Shown here: in pieces, positions 9,277 to 18,070 of the stretch
Numbering within the stretch: position 1 is the first letter of the stretch
Layout: every line of letters starts with the position of its first letter
From: Streptomyces sp. NBC_01431
GTDB taxonomy: Bacteria > Actinomycetota > Actinomycetes > Streptomycetales > Streptomycetaceae
DNA length: 64,000 nucleotides
Direction of reading: 5' to 3'
Assembly: GCF_036231355.1 (NCBI RefSeq)
Contig: NZ_CP109497.1
Location: forward strand, 620,001-684,000
Program-made: the position numbers and the translations under genes
The notes under the pieces: generated by a model
What the model saw: only the letters and a program-made list of their open reading frames with translations
What the model was told of the DNA's origin: nothing
Databases searched by the model: none

Positions 9277-9780
9277 GTGGACGCCAGCTGGTCGGGGTTG
9301 TGGATCGCCGTGGTGGGTGTGGCGGGGACGCTGGGCGCCGCGGTGCTGACACAGAGCCGCGCGGACCGTGCCAGGCGTATGGAAACTCAGAGCGAGAACC
9401 TTGAGCGGCGGCGCACCTGCTACATCACATTGAACACCGCCGCACGCCAGTACCTGACAGAGATGGGGAACTACCTCCACGCGCTGAAACGCGACGAGGG
9501 AGTTGCCGCGTCCCTGGAGAAATTGGAGGCGGCCAGGATGACCTATCGGGACAGCTACGCGGAGGCCCAGATGGTCGTCCCGAATGCGGTGCTGGGCGCC
9601 TCCCGCGCGGCAAAGGAGCGCCTAAACCACGCGTACGGCGACCTCAAGAGGTACGGGACGGAACCCTCCAGGTACGCGGAGGAACTGGCGAACCTGGAGA
9701 GGCATCTCCACCGGGAGGTCTGGCCCTCCGTGGGGGCACTGAGAAAGTCCATGCGCTCCGACCTCGGCGTCGATGACTGA
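9277..9780 (+). CDS. Membrane-anchored hypothetical protein
   Basis: About 167 residues: an N-terminal helix (GLWIAVVGVAGTLGAAVLTQS) followed by a hydrophilic, mostly helical and charged domain, so probably membrane-anchored with a cytoplasmic coiled-coil-like body. Start GTG 9277 has GGGGG five bases upstream and is preferred to the ATG at 9178, whose first 30 residues look like random reading. The type recurs widely in streptomycetes without known function. Confidence 0.6.
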   Translation: MDASWSGLWIAVVGVAGTLGAAVLTQSRADRARRMETQSENLERRRTCYITLNTAARQYLTEMGNYLHALKRDEGVAASLEKLEAARMTYRDSYAEAQMVVPNAVLGASRAAKERLNHAYGDLKRYGTEPSRYAEELANLERHLHREVWPSVGALRKSMRSDLGVDD

Positions 9781-9854
9781 CTGGGGCCCATATTGAGTTT
9801 CCCGTCGTTCGCGCACCCTGGGTACAGGGCGCAGACGAGAACTCAAGACAGGCC

Positions 9855-10373
9855 CTAGGGCTGGCCCGCATGCTCGCCGGGGCCCGGCCGCTCCTCCAAC
9901 CGCACGAAGGGGATCTGTTCGCCGGCCGCCCGGAAGCTCTCGGCGCTCCCGTCGGTCTCGAAGCCCATGTACCGGCACAGGACGCGGGCCGCGCGGGGGT
10001 GCTTCGGTGCGTACGCGGCCATGATCCGGCCGCCCTCCTCGGGGGTGAGGAAGCGGGCGGTGACCGCGTGGTAGCGGCGGCCGAACTGGATGGTGGCTTG
10101 CGGGGTGCGGCGCAGGTTCTGGTACCACTGCGCCTTCGGGCCGAAGCCGGACGCCACGGTCCAGGTCCGCCGCTCGGCGTCGTAGGCCACCACCTCGATG
10201 ACCACCCGCCGGGCCTGGCCGGAGACCCGGCCGGTATGGATCAGCAGCAGCATCCGCCTGCCGAACAGCGGACCCAGGCCCGCCCGGTAGAGGTGCACGG
10301 GCAGCCTCGCCACCAGCCGTTTCCAGCTGGTGGGGGGCTTGGGCCGCTGAGGTTTGGAGCGGGTGTCGGCCAC
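9855..10373 (-). CDS. Deazaflavin (F420)-dependent nitroreductase-family protein
   Basis: 172 residues of the actinobacterial DDN-like fold: HTGRVSGQARRVVIEVVAY, FGPKAQWYQNLRRTP and FGRRYHAVTARFLTPEEGG are typical family segments. Members use F420 or bind quinones and FAD, and reduce nitro compounds or quinones. The GTG start at 10373 has GAGAGG about eight bases upstream. Divergent from the PP2C gene, with a degenerate operator-like site between them. Confidence 0.8.
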   Translation of the reverse strand: MADTRSKPQRPKPPTSWKRLVARLPVHLYRAGLGPLFGRRMLLLIHTGRVSGQARRVVIEVVAYDAERRTWTVASGFGPKAQWYQNLRRTPQATIQFGRRYHAVTARFLTPEEGGRIMAAYAPKHPRAARVLCRYMGFETDGSAESFRAAGEQIPFVRLEERPGPGEHAGQP

Positions 10374-10463
10374 GGGTCTGCCTCTCTGGACTGTGGGCGA
10401 GCCGGACGCGCCGGCATTGCATCGGTCACGATCAGGCCAAGAGAATGATTCAGCAGCACAACC

Positions 10464-10478
10464 TTTGCATAGTCTAAG
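10464..10478. promoter_or_regulatory. Degenerate copy of the TTTGCATAR palindrome
   Basis: TTTGCATAGTCTAAG keeps the left arm and centre of the palindrome seen at 6120, 14965 and 15191 but not the right arm. It lies 24 bases before the PP2C start, a position from which it could control the PP2C-MarR operon. Confidence 0.4.
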
Positions 10479-10501
10479 CGTGAGCGGGAGGGAGGTGCCT
10501 A

Positions 10502-11659
10502 TTGGCCGCACATTTTCGGTCAGCACGTCGCGCCAGTAGCCGGGCGCCGGCCGCGTGGTGCCGTTGGGCCGTTCCGACGAAGCCCACCTGGCAGGGGCGC
10601 AGAGGACCAGACCTGGCACCGGCGGCGTTGCCCGTGCTCCGTGTCCTGCCGTACGCGGTGATGGCAGTGGTGGCGACCGTCGATGTGGCGGCGGGCCCGG
10701 GAGTGGGCCTGCTGCCGATGGTCTCGCTCGGGCCCGCGTTCGCCGGGCTGATCGGTGGCTGGCGGCGTACGGCATGCGTCGGCGTGTTCGCGTTCTTCCT
10801 CTGCCTGGCGCTTGGGTTCTATGACGGGGTGTTCGCGGAGCGTCGCGGCTACGCGGCGGTGGCGGCGGTGGCCGGGGTAACCGCAGCGGGAGTGGCCGGT
10901 GCCGTGATGCGCCAGCGCCGGGAGGCGGCGTTCGCGAGCATGTGCTCGATTGCCGAGGTGGCCCAGCGGGTGCTGCTGCGGCCGGTTCCGCGCGCGGCGG
11001 GCCATCTGCGGGTGGCGGTCTCCTACGCCTCGGCCGTGGCGGAAGCCCGGATCGGCGGGGACCTGTACGAGGTGGTCGCCGCACCGGCCGGGGTGCGGGT
11101 GATCGTCGGTGACGTGCAGGGCAAGGGCCTGGAAGCGGTCGAGACGGCCGCCGCGATCCTCGGCGCCGTCCGGGAAGCCGCACACGAGGAGGCGGACCTG
11201 GAAGGCGTCGGCGCCCGGCTTCGGCGGGCTGCTGACCGCGCCCTGCGAGGTGAGAAGTTCGTGACGGCGATCATCGCCGAGGTCAGCCCCGAGCGCGGCG
11301 CGGTCTTCCTCAATCACGGCCACCCGCCGCCCCTGCTCGTCCGCGCCGACGGATCGGCACATTTTCCCGAACCCACCCGATACGCCCTGCCCCTGGGCCT
11401 CGGCCTCCACCAGGCGGCCGGCCCCGAGCCCTACCAGGTGGACTTCGGCCCTGGTGACCAACTGCTCCTGTACACCGACGGGGTTACCGAGGCCCGCGAC
11501 GCGCACGGCACCTTCTACCCCCTCGCCGAACGCACCGGCCACCTGTCCGACCCGGACCCCCAGGCGGCGCTGGAGGCCCTACGAGCCGACCTGGCGCAGC
11601 ACACCGCCGGACCGCCGCACGACGACGCCGCCATGCTGCTGCTGCGCCACCGGACTTGA
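10502..11659 (+). CDS. PP2C/SpoIIE-type serine phosphatase with membrane N-terminus
   Basis: 385 residues. Hydrophobic helices span about 45-140; the rest is a PPM phosphatase of the RsbU/SpoIIE group with metal-binding motifs IGGDLYE, VGDVQGKG, LYTDGVTEAR and HDDAAMLLL. Such proteins dephosphorylate anti-sigma-factor antagonists in partner-switching cascades. The TTG start at 10502 has GGAGG six bases upstream. A MarR gene follows after 59 bases with no terminator, so both are probably co-transcribed. The standalone STAS protein at 24258 is a conceivable substrate type, but no direct link is visible. Confidence 0.82.
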   Translation: MAAHFRSARRASSRAPAAWCRWAVPTKPTWQGRRGPDLAPAALPVLRVLPYAVMAVVATVDVAAGPGVGLLPMVSLGPAFAGLIGGWRRTACVGVFAFFLCLALGFYDGVFAERRGYAAVAAVAGVTAAGVAGAVMRQRREAAFASMCSIAEVAQRVLLRPVPRAAGHLRVAVSYASAVAEARIGGDLYEVVAAPAGVRVIVGDVQGKGLEAVETAAAILGAVREAAHEEADLEGVGARLRRAADRALRGEKFVTAIIAEVSPERGAVFLNHGHPPPLLVRADGSAHFPEPTRYALPLGLGLHQAAGPEPYQVDFGPGDQLLLYTDGVTEARDAHGTFYPLAERTGHLSDPDPQAALEALRADLAQHTAGPPHDDAAMLLLRHRT

Positions 11660-11718
11660 CGGATTCCACACCCTGCCCGGCAGCGGGAACCGCCGGGCAA
11701 CACGGTAGAAAGAGGGGT

Positions 11719-12261
11719 ATGAGTGAGCACCAGCAGCCTTCCACCCCTGCCAGGAACGACGTCGACGCCGTGACCCGCGCGGTGCTGACCGCCTCTCGGG
11801 TGCTGGTCGCCGTCTCCGCCCGCTCCCTCGCGGCCGTCGAGGACCGCGTCACCCTGCCCCAGTTCCGGCTGCTGGTCGTCCTGTCCACGCACGGCACGGC
11901 CAAACTCGTCGCCCTCGCCGACCTGCTCGGCGTCAACCCGTCCACCGCGATGCGCATGGTGGACCGGCTCATCGCGGCCAACCTGGCCGACCGCCAGATC
12001 AACCCGGACAACCGGCGCGAGACCCTGCTGCGCCTGACCGACGACGGACGGCGGCTCGTCGAGGAAGTCACCACCCGCCGCCGCGCGGAGATCGCCGCGA
12101 TCGTCGAGCGGGTCGCCCCCGACCAGCGTGCCGCCCTGGTGGATGCCCTGACCGCGTTCAGTGACGCGGGTGGGGAGCCACAAGTCACCGACAACGACGG
12201 GGCGCTGTACCCGCTGGGATGGCCGGACACCCCGGTGCGCCGCACGGCCGAGAAGAGTTAA
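11719..12261 (+). CDS. MarR-family transcriptional regulator
   Basis: 180 residues with a MarR winged helix: LPQFRLLVVLSTHG, LADLLGVNPSTAMRMVDRL as recognition helix region, and the wing DNRRETLLRLTDDGRRL. It binds DNA as a dimer, so a palindromic site such as TTTGCATARTGCAAA would suit it. It is flanked by genes carrying that palindrome and follows the PP2C gene. Start ATG 11719 has AGAGGGG just upstream. No cysteine of the OhrR peroxide-sensing kind stands out. It ends at a terminator. Confidence 0.85.
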   Translation: MSEHQQPSTPARNDVDAVTRAVLTASRVLVAVSARSLAAVEDRVTLPQFRLLVVLSTHGTAKLVALADLLGVNPSTAMRMVDRLIAANLADRQINPDNRRETLLRLTDDGRRLVEEVTTRRRAEIAAIVERVAPDQRAALVDALTAFSDAGGEPQVTDNDGALYPLGWPDTPVRRTAEKS

Positions 12262-12282
12262 GAGGCCGTCAAGAAGCAGGCC

Positions 12283-12309
12283 GGCAAAGCCCTCCCGTGC
12301 GGCTTTGCC
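12283..12309 (+). terminator. Terminator after the MarR gene
   Basis: Perfect 9-bp stem GGCAAAGCC / GGCTTTGCC with a 9-nt loop, 22 bases after the MarR stop. Confidence 0.7.
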
Positions 12310-12410
12310 CTGGGCAAGATAGACGCGTGGAGCCGTCCTGTCCCGGATGGCTGCTGGCGCGCCGGGAAGTCCGGTCGGCACCCGAACCGACGCGCGCCGG
12401 GAGTCGCTTC

Positions 12411-12902
12411 ATGCACGCCATGGACATCGCCGAGCCCTGCATGACCGTCACTGCGGACCAGGATGTGCTGCCCGCACTGCGCCAGCTCCTTGATGGCCCC
12501 ACCGACTGCCTGGTGGTCGTGGACGAGGCGGGAGAGCCTTACCACCTGGTGCAGGGCCACGAACTGGTCCGGATGCTGCTGCCGGGCTTCGTGGTCGCCC
12601 ACCCCGGGCTTGCCGCCCTGCACGGCCTGGCTCCCCCCGCGGAACTGCTGGCGACCCTGGACGGCCGCAGGTTCAGTGAATGCCTGCCCCCGGTGCGGCG
12701 CAGCCCACCGACCGTGCACACGTCGGCGAGCCTCGCCCAGACCATGCTCTGCCTGGCCGGCGGCCACAGCCCGTATGCGGTGGTCGTCACGCGTGCCGGT
12801 CGGCGCACCGAGGTGCGCGGCACGGTCACGGCACGCAGTCTGCTCCAGTACCTGGAAGGGGCAGCCAAGGCGGAGCGGCTCCTGGATGACGCCGCCTCCT
12901 GA
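12411..12902 (+). CDS. Standalone CBS-domain-pair protein
   Basis: 163 residues with two CBS-like repeats: MDIAEPCMTVTADQDVLPAL near the N-terminus, and a second around 100-150 containing SPYAVVVTRAGR and GTVTARSLLQYL. CBS pairs bind adenosyl ligands and act as energy sensors. No effector domain is attached. GGGAG lies seven bases before the ATG. It is convergent with the GlxA-like gene. Confidence 0.75.
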   Translation: MHAMDIAEPCMTVTADQDVLPALRQLLDGPTDCLVVVDEAGEPYHLVQGHELVRMLLPGFVVAHPGLAALHGLAPPAELLATLDGRRFSECLPPVRRSPPTVHTSASLAQTMLCLAGGHSPYAVVVTRAGRRTEVRGTVTARSLLQYLEGAAKAERLLDDAAS

Positions 12903-12949
12903 CCCGACGCCGGATCGCCCACCGGGCCGGCGAACCGGGACCGCGGCCG

Positions 12950-14878
12950 TCAGTGGACGTACAGCCACCTGGCCTGGGACGGGGTGCCGTGCCCGTCGGT
13001 GACGAAGAGCATGTGCCAGCCGGCCGGGACCAGGCTCCGGTCGTTCGGCACGGTGACCGTGATGCTGTCGCCGGTCCGCTTGAAGTCGAGGGCGACGGAG
13101 CGCTGGTCGAAGTCCGTGACGTGGGTGGCGGATCCGGGGTGGATCAGCCGGACGCTCTGGATCCGGGCGGCGTCCGGAGTGGGGAAGGCTGTGCTCTGCC
13201 CGCGCTGCCCGGAGACGGGACCGGGGCCGAGCCGGGGCCGGGTGTCGCGGTAGATGTAGGGCGGGGAGTAGACCTCGACGCGCTGCTCGAAGGTGCCCGG
13301 CCTGGTGTTGTCCGCGTCGCCGAAGAGAGGGTCGGAGCCGAAGACGGCGACCCGGCCGTCGGGCAGCAGCAGGGCCTCGGTGTGGTAGTTCCGCCCGACG
13401 GTGGGCTCGGCGGCCCTGCGGAAGGCGTTGGCCTTGGGATCGTAGAACTGGGCGGCGAGGATGTTGCTCTGGCTCCGGCCCCGGTAGTCACCGGAGCCGC
13501 CGGTGGTGAAGACGGTGTCGTCCGGCATCAGCACGGTATTGAGATAGCGGGTGGCGTTCGGCAGTTCGGGGCCTTGGGCGAAGGCCGGGTGGGCCGCCTT
13601 GAGGTCCACGAAGGCGGTGCGGGCGGTCACCTTCTCCGACTCTCCGACGCCGCCCCCGCCGAAGACCATCACCTTCTGGTCCTGCGCGGGCGGCAGCAGC
13701 ACCGAGCCCGAGGTCTCCAGCGCGTCGGGGTCCTTGAGGCCGGGCACGGCCCGGAAGGTGTTGGCAGCCAGGTCCCAGATGCCGGGCGCCCGTCCCTTGT
13801 CGGCCGGCCCGTACCCGGCGTTCGAGCCGGAGTAGAAGACCTTCCCGCCGTTGAGCAGGAACAGCGAGGGATAGGTGGGGAAGTAGCGGGTGGGCGCCGC
13901 CGACCAGGTGCGGGTGGCCGGGTCGTAGATCTCGTTCTTGCCGGGGACGACCTGTCCGACGTCGTCCAGGCCCGAGGTGGCGAGCACCCTGCCGTCGGCG
14001 AGGGTGAGCAGGGTCGGGTACCAGCGGGCCTCGCTCATGGAGCCGACCTTGGAGTACTTTTCGGTCGCCGGGTCGAACTCGTAGGCGTCCTTGATCCCCT
14101 GGAAGTCCTTCTTGTCCAGGCCGAGCTTGTTGGCGATGCCGTAGAAGTTGTCGTCGTCCTTGCCGCGCAGCCCCTGGATCTCGTACTGCTCAGTGCTGTT
14201 GGTGATCCCCGCGGGGCCCGCCTGGTCGGCCTCCACATACACCCGCGCCTCGTTCGCGGTCACCGTCGCCATCCCGGTGGCCGGGTCGATGCGTTTGTGT
14301 GCGGCGGGGAGGTGGACGGGGAACTGGGAGCGGTAGGTCTTGCCCGCGGCGGACAGGAACGCGGTGCCCTTGGGGAAGGTGCGGTCCTGGTCGGGGTCCT
14401 CGTTCTTGACGAGCATGGCCCCGCCGGCCCGTTTCACGTCGCCCCCGAGCATCTCGTACCGGGCGGTGCCGCCCGCGATCAGCACCTTCCCGTCCGGGAG
14501 TTGAGCGTGCCCGGCGCAGAACATGTCCTTCGGCGTGTCGATCTTCTTGAAGGTGTTCTTCACGGGGTCCCACAAGGTGCTCTTGAAGGTGCCGCCCTCG
14601 AACAGCTTGAGGTTGTTCCCCGACCCGGCGATCAGCAGCACCTTGCCCGTCCGCAGCAGCACCGCGTGGATCGAGTTGAGCTGGTACTGCTCGGGCATGG
14701 CCATCAGGTCCCAGTGCCCGCGCTCGGCCTTGTAGTCGTCCGTGTTGATCTCGTACGCGTGGTACTTCTCCTGCGCGAAGCCCAGTACGGCGGGCGCGTT
14801 CAGGGCGGCCAGCACCAGCGCGGCTCCGGCACCGAGCCAGGTCTTGTGGGATTTCAGGCGGGACGTGCGCGTGGCCAT
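12950..14878 (-). CDS. GlxA-like copper-radical oxidase (galactose oxidase family)
   Basis: 642 residues, close to the length of streptomycete GlxA. An N-terminal signal-anchor helix (about 12-33) puts it outside the membrane; kelch-type blades and a C-terminal immunoglobulin-like DUF1929 domain follow. Candidate copper-site residues are visible: C121 in DMFCAGHAQ, W286-Y287 in SEARWYPT, Y498-H499 in RNYHTEA and H622 in AGWHMLF. In GlxA the copper with a Tyr-Cys cofactor oxidises a cell-surface glycan made by CslA; no cslA lies here. AGGAGG lies six bases before the ATG, and a palindromic operator lies about 90 bases upstream. Confidence 0.85.
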   Translation of the reverse strand: MATRTSRLKSHKTWLGAGAALVLAALNAPAVLGFAQEKYHAYEINTDDYKAERGHWDLMAMPEQYQLNSIHAVLLRTGKVLLIAGSGNNLKLFEGGTFKSTLWDPVKNTFKKIDTPKDMFCAGHAQLPDGKVLIAGGTARYEMLGGDVKRAGGAMLVKNEDPDQDRTFPKGTAFLSAAGKTYRSQFPVHLPAAHKRIDPATGMATVTANEARVYVEADQAGPAGITNSTEQYEIQGLRGKDDDNFYGIANKLGLDKKDFQGIKDAYEFDPATEKYSKVGSMSEARWYPTLLTLADGRVLATSGLDDVGQVVPGKNEIYDPATRTWSAAPTRYFPTYPSLFLLNGGKVFYSGSNAGYGPADKGRAPGIWDLAANTFRAVPGLKDPDALETSGSVLLPPAQDQKVMVFGGGGVGESEKVTARTAFVDLKAAHPAFAQGPELPNATRYLNTVLMPDDTVFTTGGSGDYRGRSQSNILAAQFYDPKANAFRRAAEPTVGRNYHTEALLLPDGRVAVFGSDPLFGDADNTRPGTFEQRVEVYSPPYIYRDTRPRLGPGPVSGQRGQSTAFPTPDAARIQSVRLIHPGSATHVTDFDQRSVALDFKRTGDSITVTVPNDRSLVPAGWHMLFVTDGHGTPSQARWLYVH

Positions 14879-14964
14879 GGCATACCTCCTGGGCGGTTGG
14901 CCTGGCGGGAGCCGGGCTCTCGACAGCTACCGCAGCGGAGCGGGAGGTTCACCATGACACGCAT

Positions 14965-14979
14965 TTTGCATAGTGCAAA
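14965..14979. promoter_or_regulatory. TTTGCATAGTGCAAA palindrome upstream of the GlxA-like gene
   Basis: Perfect 6-bp arms around a TAG centre, identical to the copy at 15191. It lies 87 bases upstream of the minus-strand oxidase start and probably controls it. Confidence 0.65.
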
Positions 14980-15190
14980 TTAGCTCGGAAGGTGGCATTC
15001 CGGCCCCGCCTCGCGCCCTCGGTCTGCCGTATTGCTTCTGCGGGTGACTGCCGATCATGTCGCACCTTGACATCGGGGCATGGCCGTCGCGTTCGCGCGC
15101 GAGGCGCCAAGGTCGTGGTTCCCGTGCATTCGTGGCACGGCTTGCGCATCCTCTTCGGCGGCGACGCGGGCACACTCTTGACAGGATGAT

Positions 15191-15205
15191 TTTGCATAGT
15201 GCAAA
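15191..15205. promoter_or_regulatory. TTTGCATAGTGCAAA palindrome upstream of the FAD monooxygenase
   Basis: TTGACA at 15178-15183 is followed after seven bases by this palindrome, so a bound protein would occlude the promoter. The monooxygenase ATG is 55 bases downstream. Confidence 0.65.
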
Positions 15206-15540
15206 TATGTGGCGCGGGCATGTTGGTCGGTGCCGTCCGAAAGAGAGTGGGCCATATCGATGAAGGCAGTCATCTGCGGCGCGGGAATTGCCGGACTGGC
15301 TCTGGCGGGACGGCTGCACAACGTCCTGGGCTGGCAGGTCACGGTCCTGGAGAAGGCTCCAGCGCCGCGCGCCGAGGGCCACATGGTCGACGTTTTCGGC
15401 CCCGGCTACGACGCGGCCGAGGTGATGGGTGTCGTGCCGTGGCTGAGGGAGCTCAGTTACCCGGTCAGCAAGGCCGAGTTCGTCGACGAGAGCGGGCGGT
15501 GCCGGGCAAGTCTGAGGTACGACTGTGAGGATGGTCGGGT

Positions 15541-15715
15541 GCCGCCCCGGGCGGTGGTCTGGCCCGAGGTACGACTGGCGCTGATGCCTTGAGCTTGATC
15601 TGCCGACCACTGCCCGAGGCGGTGCGTGCTGCCGCCGGACCAGTGGGCGTGTCCCGATAGGGGCCTTCGCGACGCGCACCGTCACAGTCCTGACCGCCTC
15701 ACCGGCCCGGCGCCG
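15541..15715 (+). ncRNA. Probable bridge RNA in the left end of the IS110 element
   Basis: By position and content. GAGGTACGACTG at 15566-15577 repeats the left side of the insertion site including the CT core (15514-15525). CCGCCGGA at 15632-15639 is the reverse complement of the right side (TCCGGCGG). A hairpin (CACTGCC 15608-15614 with GGCGGTG 15618-15624) lies between them. TCACAG at 15682-15687 complements the element's left end CTGTGA (15523-15528), as a right donor guide should. A left donor guide is less clear (CCCG at 15653-15656 against CCCG at 16887-16890). Ends of the RNA are approximate. Confidence 0.7.
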
Positions 15716-15753
15716 GCCACCAGTCCCCCCAGGCGTTCAGGAGACAGACGACC

Positions 15754-16863
15754 GTGCCCAGCATGACCCGGCAAGCCCCTCCGCCGCACGACACGACCAG
15801 CCACCCAGAGGACATCGTGCTGGGCGTGGACACCCACAAGGATGTGCACGTCGCTGCGGTGATCACTTCTACCGGAGCCATGCTTGACACTCGTAGCTTC
15901 CCGACCACGCGAGAGGGATACCGACAACTCCTTTCATGGGCACGGGCCTTCGGAATTCTGAAGCGGGCTGGAGTCGAGTGCACCGGCTCCTATGGTGCCG
16001 CGCTGACCCGCTACCTTCAGAGCGAAGGCATCGCGGTCACCGAGGTCAACCAGCCGGACAAGGCCTTGCGGCGCCGACGAGGAAAGACCGACGCGATCGA
16101 CGCGGCGGCCGCCGCCCAAGCGGTGCTCTCAGGCCGCGCCACCGCCACCGCCAAGACCACCGACGGTCCGGTGGAGGCAGTCCGGATGTTGATGGCCAAG
16201 AGCTCTGCGGTCAAGTCACGCTCGCAAGCGATCAACCAGCTCAAGGCCGTCCTGGTCTCCGCAGACCCCGCGCTGCGTGAATCGCTGGCAGGCCTCAGCA
16301 ACCCTAAACTCATCCGTCGATGCTCCGAGTTGGAGGACTCAGCCGGGGCCACCCCGGCCATGGCTGCACGCCACACCCTGCGGCTGCTAGCCAGCCGGAT
16401 CCGTCACCTCACCGAGGAGATCAACGACCTCACCAGACGGATCACCTCGGCGATCACCTCCTACGCGCCGAAGCTCCTGGACTGCTACGGCGTCGGCCCT
16501 GACACCGCGGCCGCATTGCTGATAGCAGCCGGCGACAACCCGGACCGGATGGGCGGCGAGGCTTCCTTCGCCGCCCTCTGTGGCGTCAGCCCGGTGGAGG
16601 CATCATCCGGCAAGACTCAGCGTCGCAGGCTCAACCGAGGCGGTGACCGACAAGCCAACTCCGCCCTCTACACAATCGTCCTGGCCCGACTGCGCTGGGA
16701 GAGCCGCAGCCGCGAGTACCTGGAACGACGCATCGCCGAAGGCAAGACCCGCCGCGAGGCCATCCGCTGCCTCAAACGCTACGTCGCCCGCGAGATCTAC
16801 CAACTCATCACCATGCACGGGAAGGCCACTCCTGCACCAGCGCCAGCCGCAGGACGATATTGA
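15754..16863 (+). CDS. IS110-family transposase (DEDD recombinase)
   Basis: 369 residues counted from the GTG at 15754; the ATG at 15763 is an alternative, and AGGAG lies upstream of both. The N-terminal RuvC-like domain shows D26 (LGVDTHKD), E75 (VECTGSYG), and D113/D116 (GKTDAIDA). The C-terminal transposase_20 domain contains CGVSPVEASSGK, which carries the catalytic serine region (S284/S285). With the bridge RNA it would insert the element site-specifically. The frame is complete, so it may be active. Confidence 0.92.
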   Translation: MPSMTRQAPPPHDTTSHPEDIVLGVDTHKDVHVAAVITSTGAMLDTRSFPTTREGYRQLLSWARAFGILKRAGVECTGSYGAALTRYLQSEGIAVTEVNQPDKALRRRRGKTDAIDAAAAAQAVLSGRATATAKTTDGPVEAVRMLMAKSSAVKSRSQAINQLKAVLVSADPALRESLAGLSNPKLIRRCSELEDSAGATPAMAARHTLRLLASRIRHLTEEINDLTRRITSAITSYAPKLLDCYGVGPDTAAALLIAAGDNPDRMGGEASFAALCGVSPVEASSGKTQRRRLNRGGDRQANSALYTIVLARLRWESRSREYLERRIAEGKTRREAIRCLKRYVAREIYQLITMHGKATPAPAPAAGRY

Positions 16864-18070
16864 CATCCATAGGGGCATCAGGCTTGCCCGCTCCGGCGGT
16901 GGACGTCTGCTCAGCATGATGCGGACCGACCTCGAACTCGCCCTGCGGGAAAGGCTGTCGTTCGCCGTCGATCTGCGCTTCGGGACCGGTCCGGCCCGTG
17001 TCGAGGACCGGGGCGACGGCGTATGCGTCATCCTCACCGACGGCAGTACCGTCGAGGCCGATCTGCTGGTCGGAGCCGACGGCATCCATTCCACCGTGCG
17101 CGGCCTGGTCTTCGGCGACGAACCGCGCTACGTACGCCACCTCGGTCTCAGCGCGGCGGCGTTCACCATTGACGATCCCGGGCTGCATGCCGAGCTGGGC
17201 GACCGCTTCGTAGTCACCGACACTGTCGGCCGCCAACTGAGCCTGTACGCGCTGCGTGGCGGGATCGTCGCAGTCCTCGCCCTGTACCGCGGTGCCCACC
17301 CGGAGCAGCCGGCAGACCCACGCTCCGTGCTACGGGAGAGGTTTCGCGGAGTCGGCGGGGCGGTGCCGCGGGTCCTGGAGTGCTGTCCACCCGCGCACGA
17401 GCTCTACTGCGACCAGGTCGCGCAGGTCGAGATGGGTATCTGGAGCCAGGGCCGCGTCGTTCTGGTCGGCGACGCCTGCCACGCGGTGTCGCTGCTTTCC
17501 GGTCAGGGCGCGTCGCTGGGTATCGCCGGCGCGTACATACTGGCCGACCAGCTCGGTTGCGCCGGCAGCGTGGACGAGGCATTGCGGCGCTACGAGCGCA
17601 TCTGGAGGCCCGTAGTGGAGCGCGGGCAGCGGGCAGCCCGGGGCGGCGTCCGCTGGGTCGTGCCCGAGTCGCCGCTGCAGCTGCGTGTCCGGCGCGCCGC
17701 ACTCGAACTGGCCGGCCTGCCCGGGGCGAGCCGTCTCGCCGGCGGTCGCCTTGCGGCACGGCGCCTTCCGGCCCTCGGTGAACTCGCCACGACCACAGCG
17801 TAGTTACACCGTTTCACGTACCTGCTCGTGAACTCCTCGTCCGCGCTGTGAGGTCCCTGATAGCAGTCGGCTCCAGCCGCACCGCAACCCCCAGCGCCGT
17901 CACCGTCCGTCTGCGTGCCGCCCCGAATACCGCGGACTGCCACGCACTGGCCACACTTCTCCACGCCGACGCCCAGCGGAGCACGCCTGACGGGGGCGGC
18001 GCGTCGGAACACGGAGTACGTCGGCACATGAGGGGGCGAGAAAGCCGAGGCGGGCCCTACGCTTGCCAGC

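Larger units (their letters stand above)
15523..16892 (+). mobile_element. IS110-family insertion element
   Basis: A DEDD transposase gene is preceded by a 229-base non-coding left end and followed by only 27 bases, the layout of the IS110 group (rather than the IS1111 group). Boundaries are inferred from the restored host frame and from a CT dinucleotide at both junctions (15523-15524 and 16891-16892), as expected for the two-base core used by this family. There are no terminal inverted repeats. The empty target would read GAGGTACGA-CT-CCGGCGG. Confidence 0.8.
15260..17803 (+). pseudogene. FAD-dependent monooxygenase split by an IS110 element
   Basis: The 5' part (15260-15524) begins MKAVICGAGIAGLALAGRL, the GxGxxG dinucleotide-binding fold, and continues to ASLRYD. 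The 3' part (16893-17803) resumes with GGGRLLSMMRTDLE, then VGADGIHSTVRGLVF and GRVVLVGDACHAVSLLSGQGA, the second FAD and GD motifs of PHBH-type monooxygenases. Removing 15525-16892 restores one open frame of 391 residues, so the gene was intact before insertion and is otherwise undecayed. The family hydroxylates aromatic or polyketide substrates with NAD(P)H and O2. As it stands the gene encodes only a truncated N-terminal piece. Confidence 0.85.

Noticed and set aside
12953..14983. A 676-residue plus-strand frame over the GlxA-like gene
   Set aside because: Low-complexity Gly/Val/Glu composition and no motif, while the opposite strand encodes a clear copper oxidase with a signal anchor and ribosome-binding site.
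16883..16884. Alternative right core CT for the IS110 element
   Set aside because: Joining 15524 to 16885 puts the monooxygenase out of frame, and the right guide complements the sequence after the CT at 16891 instead.
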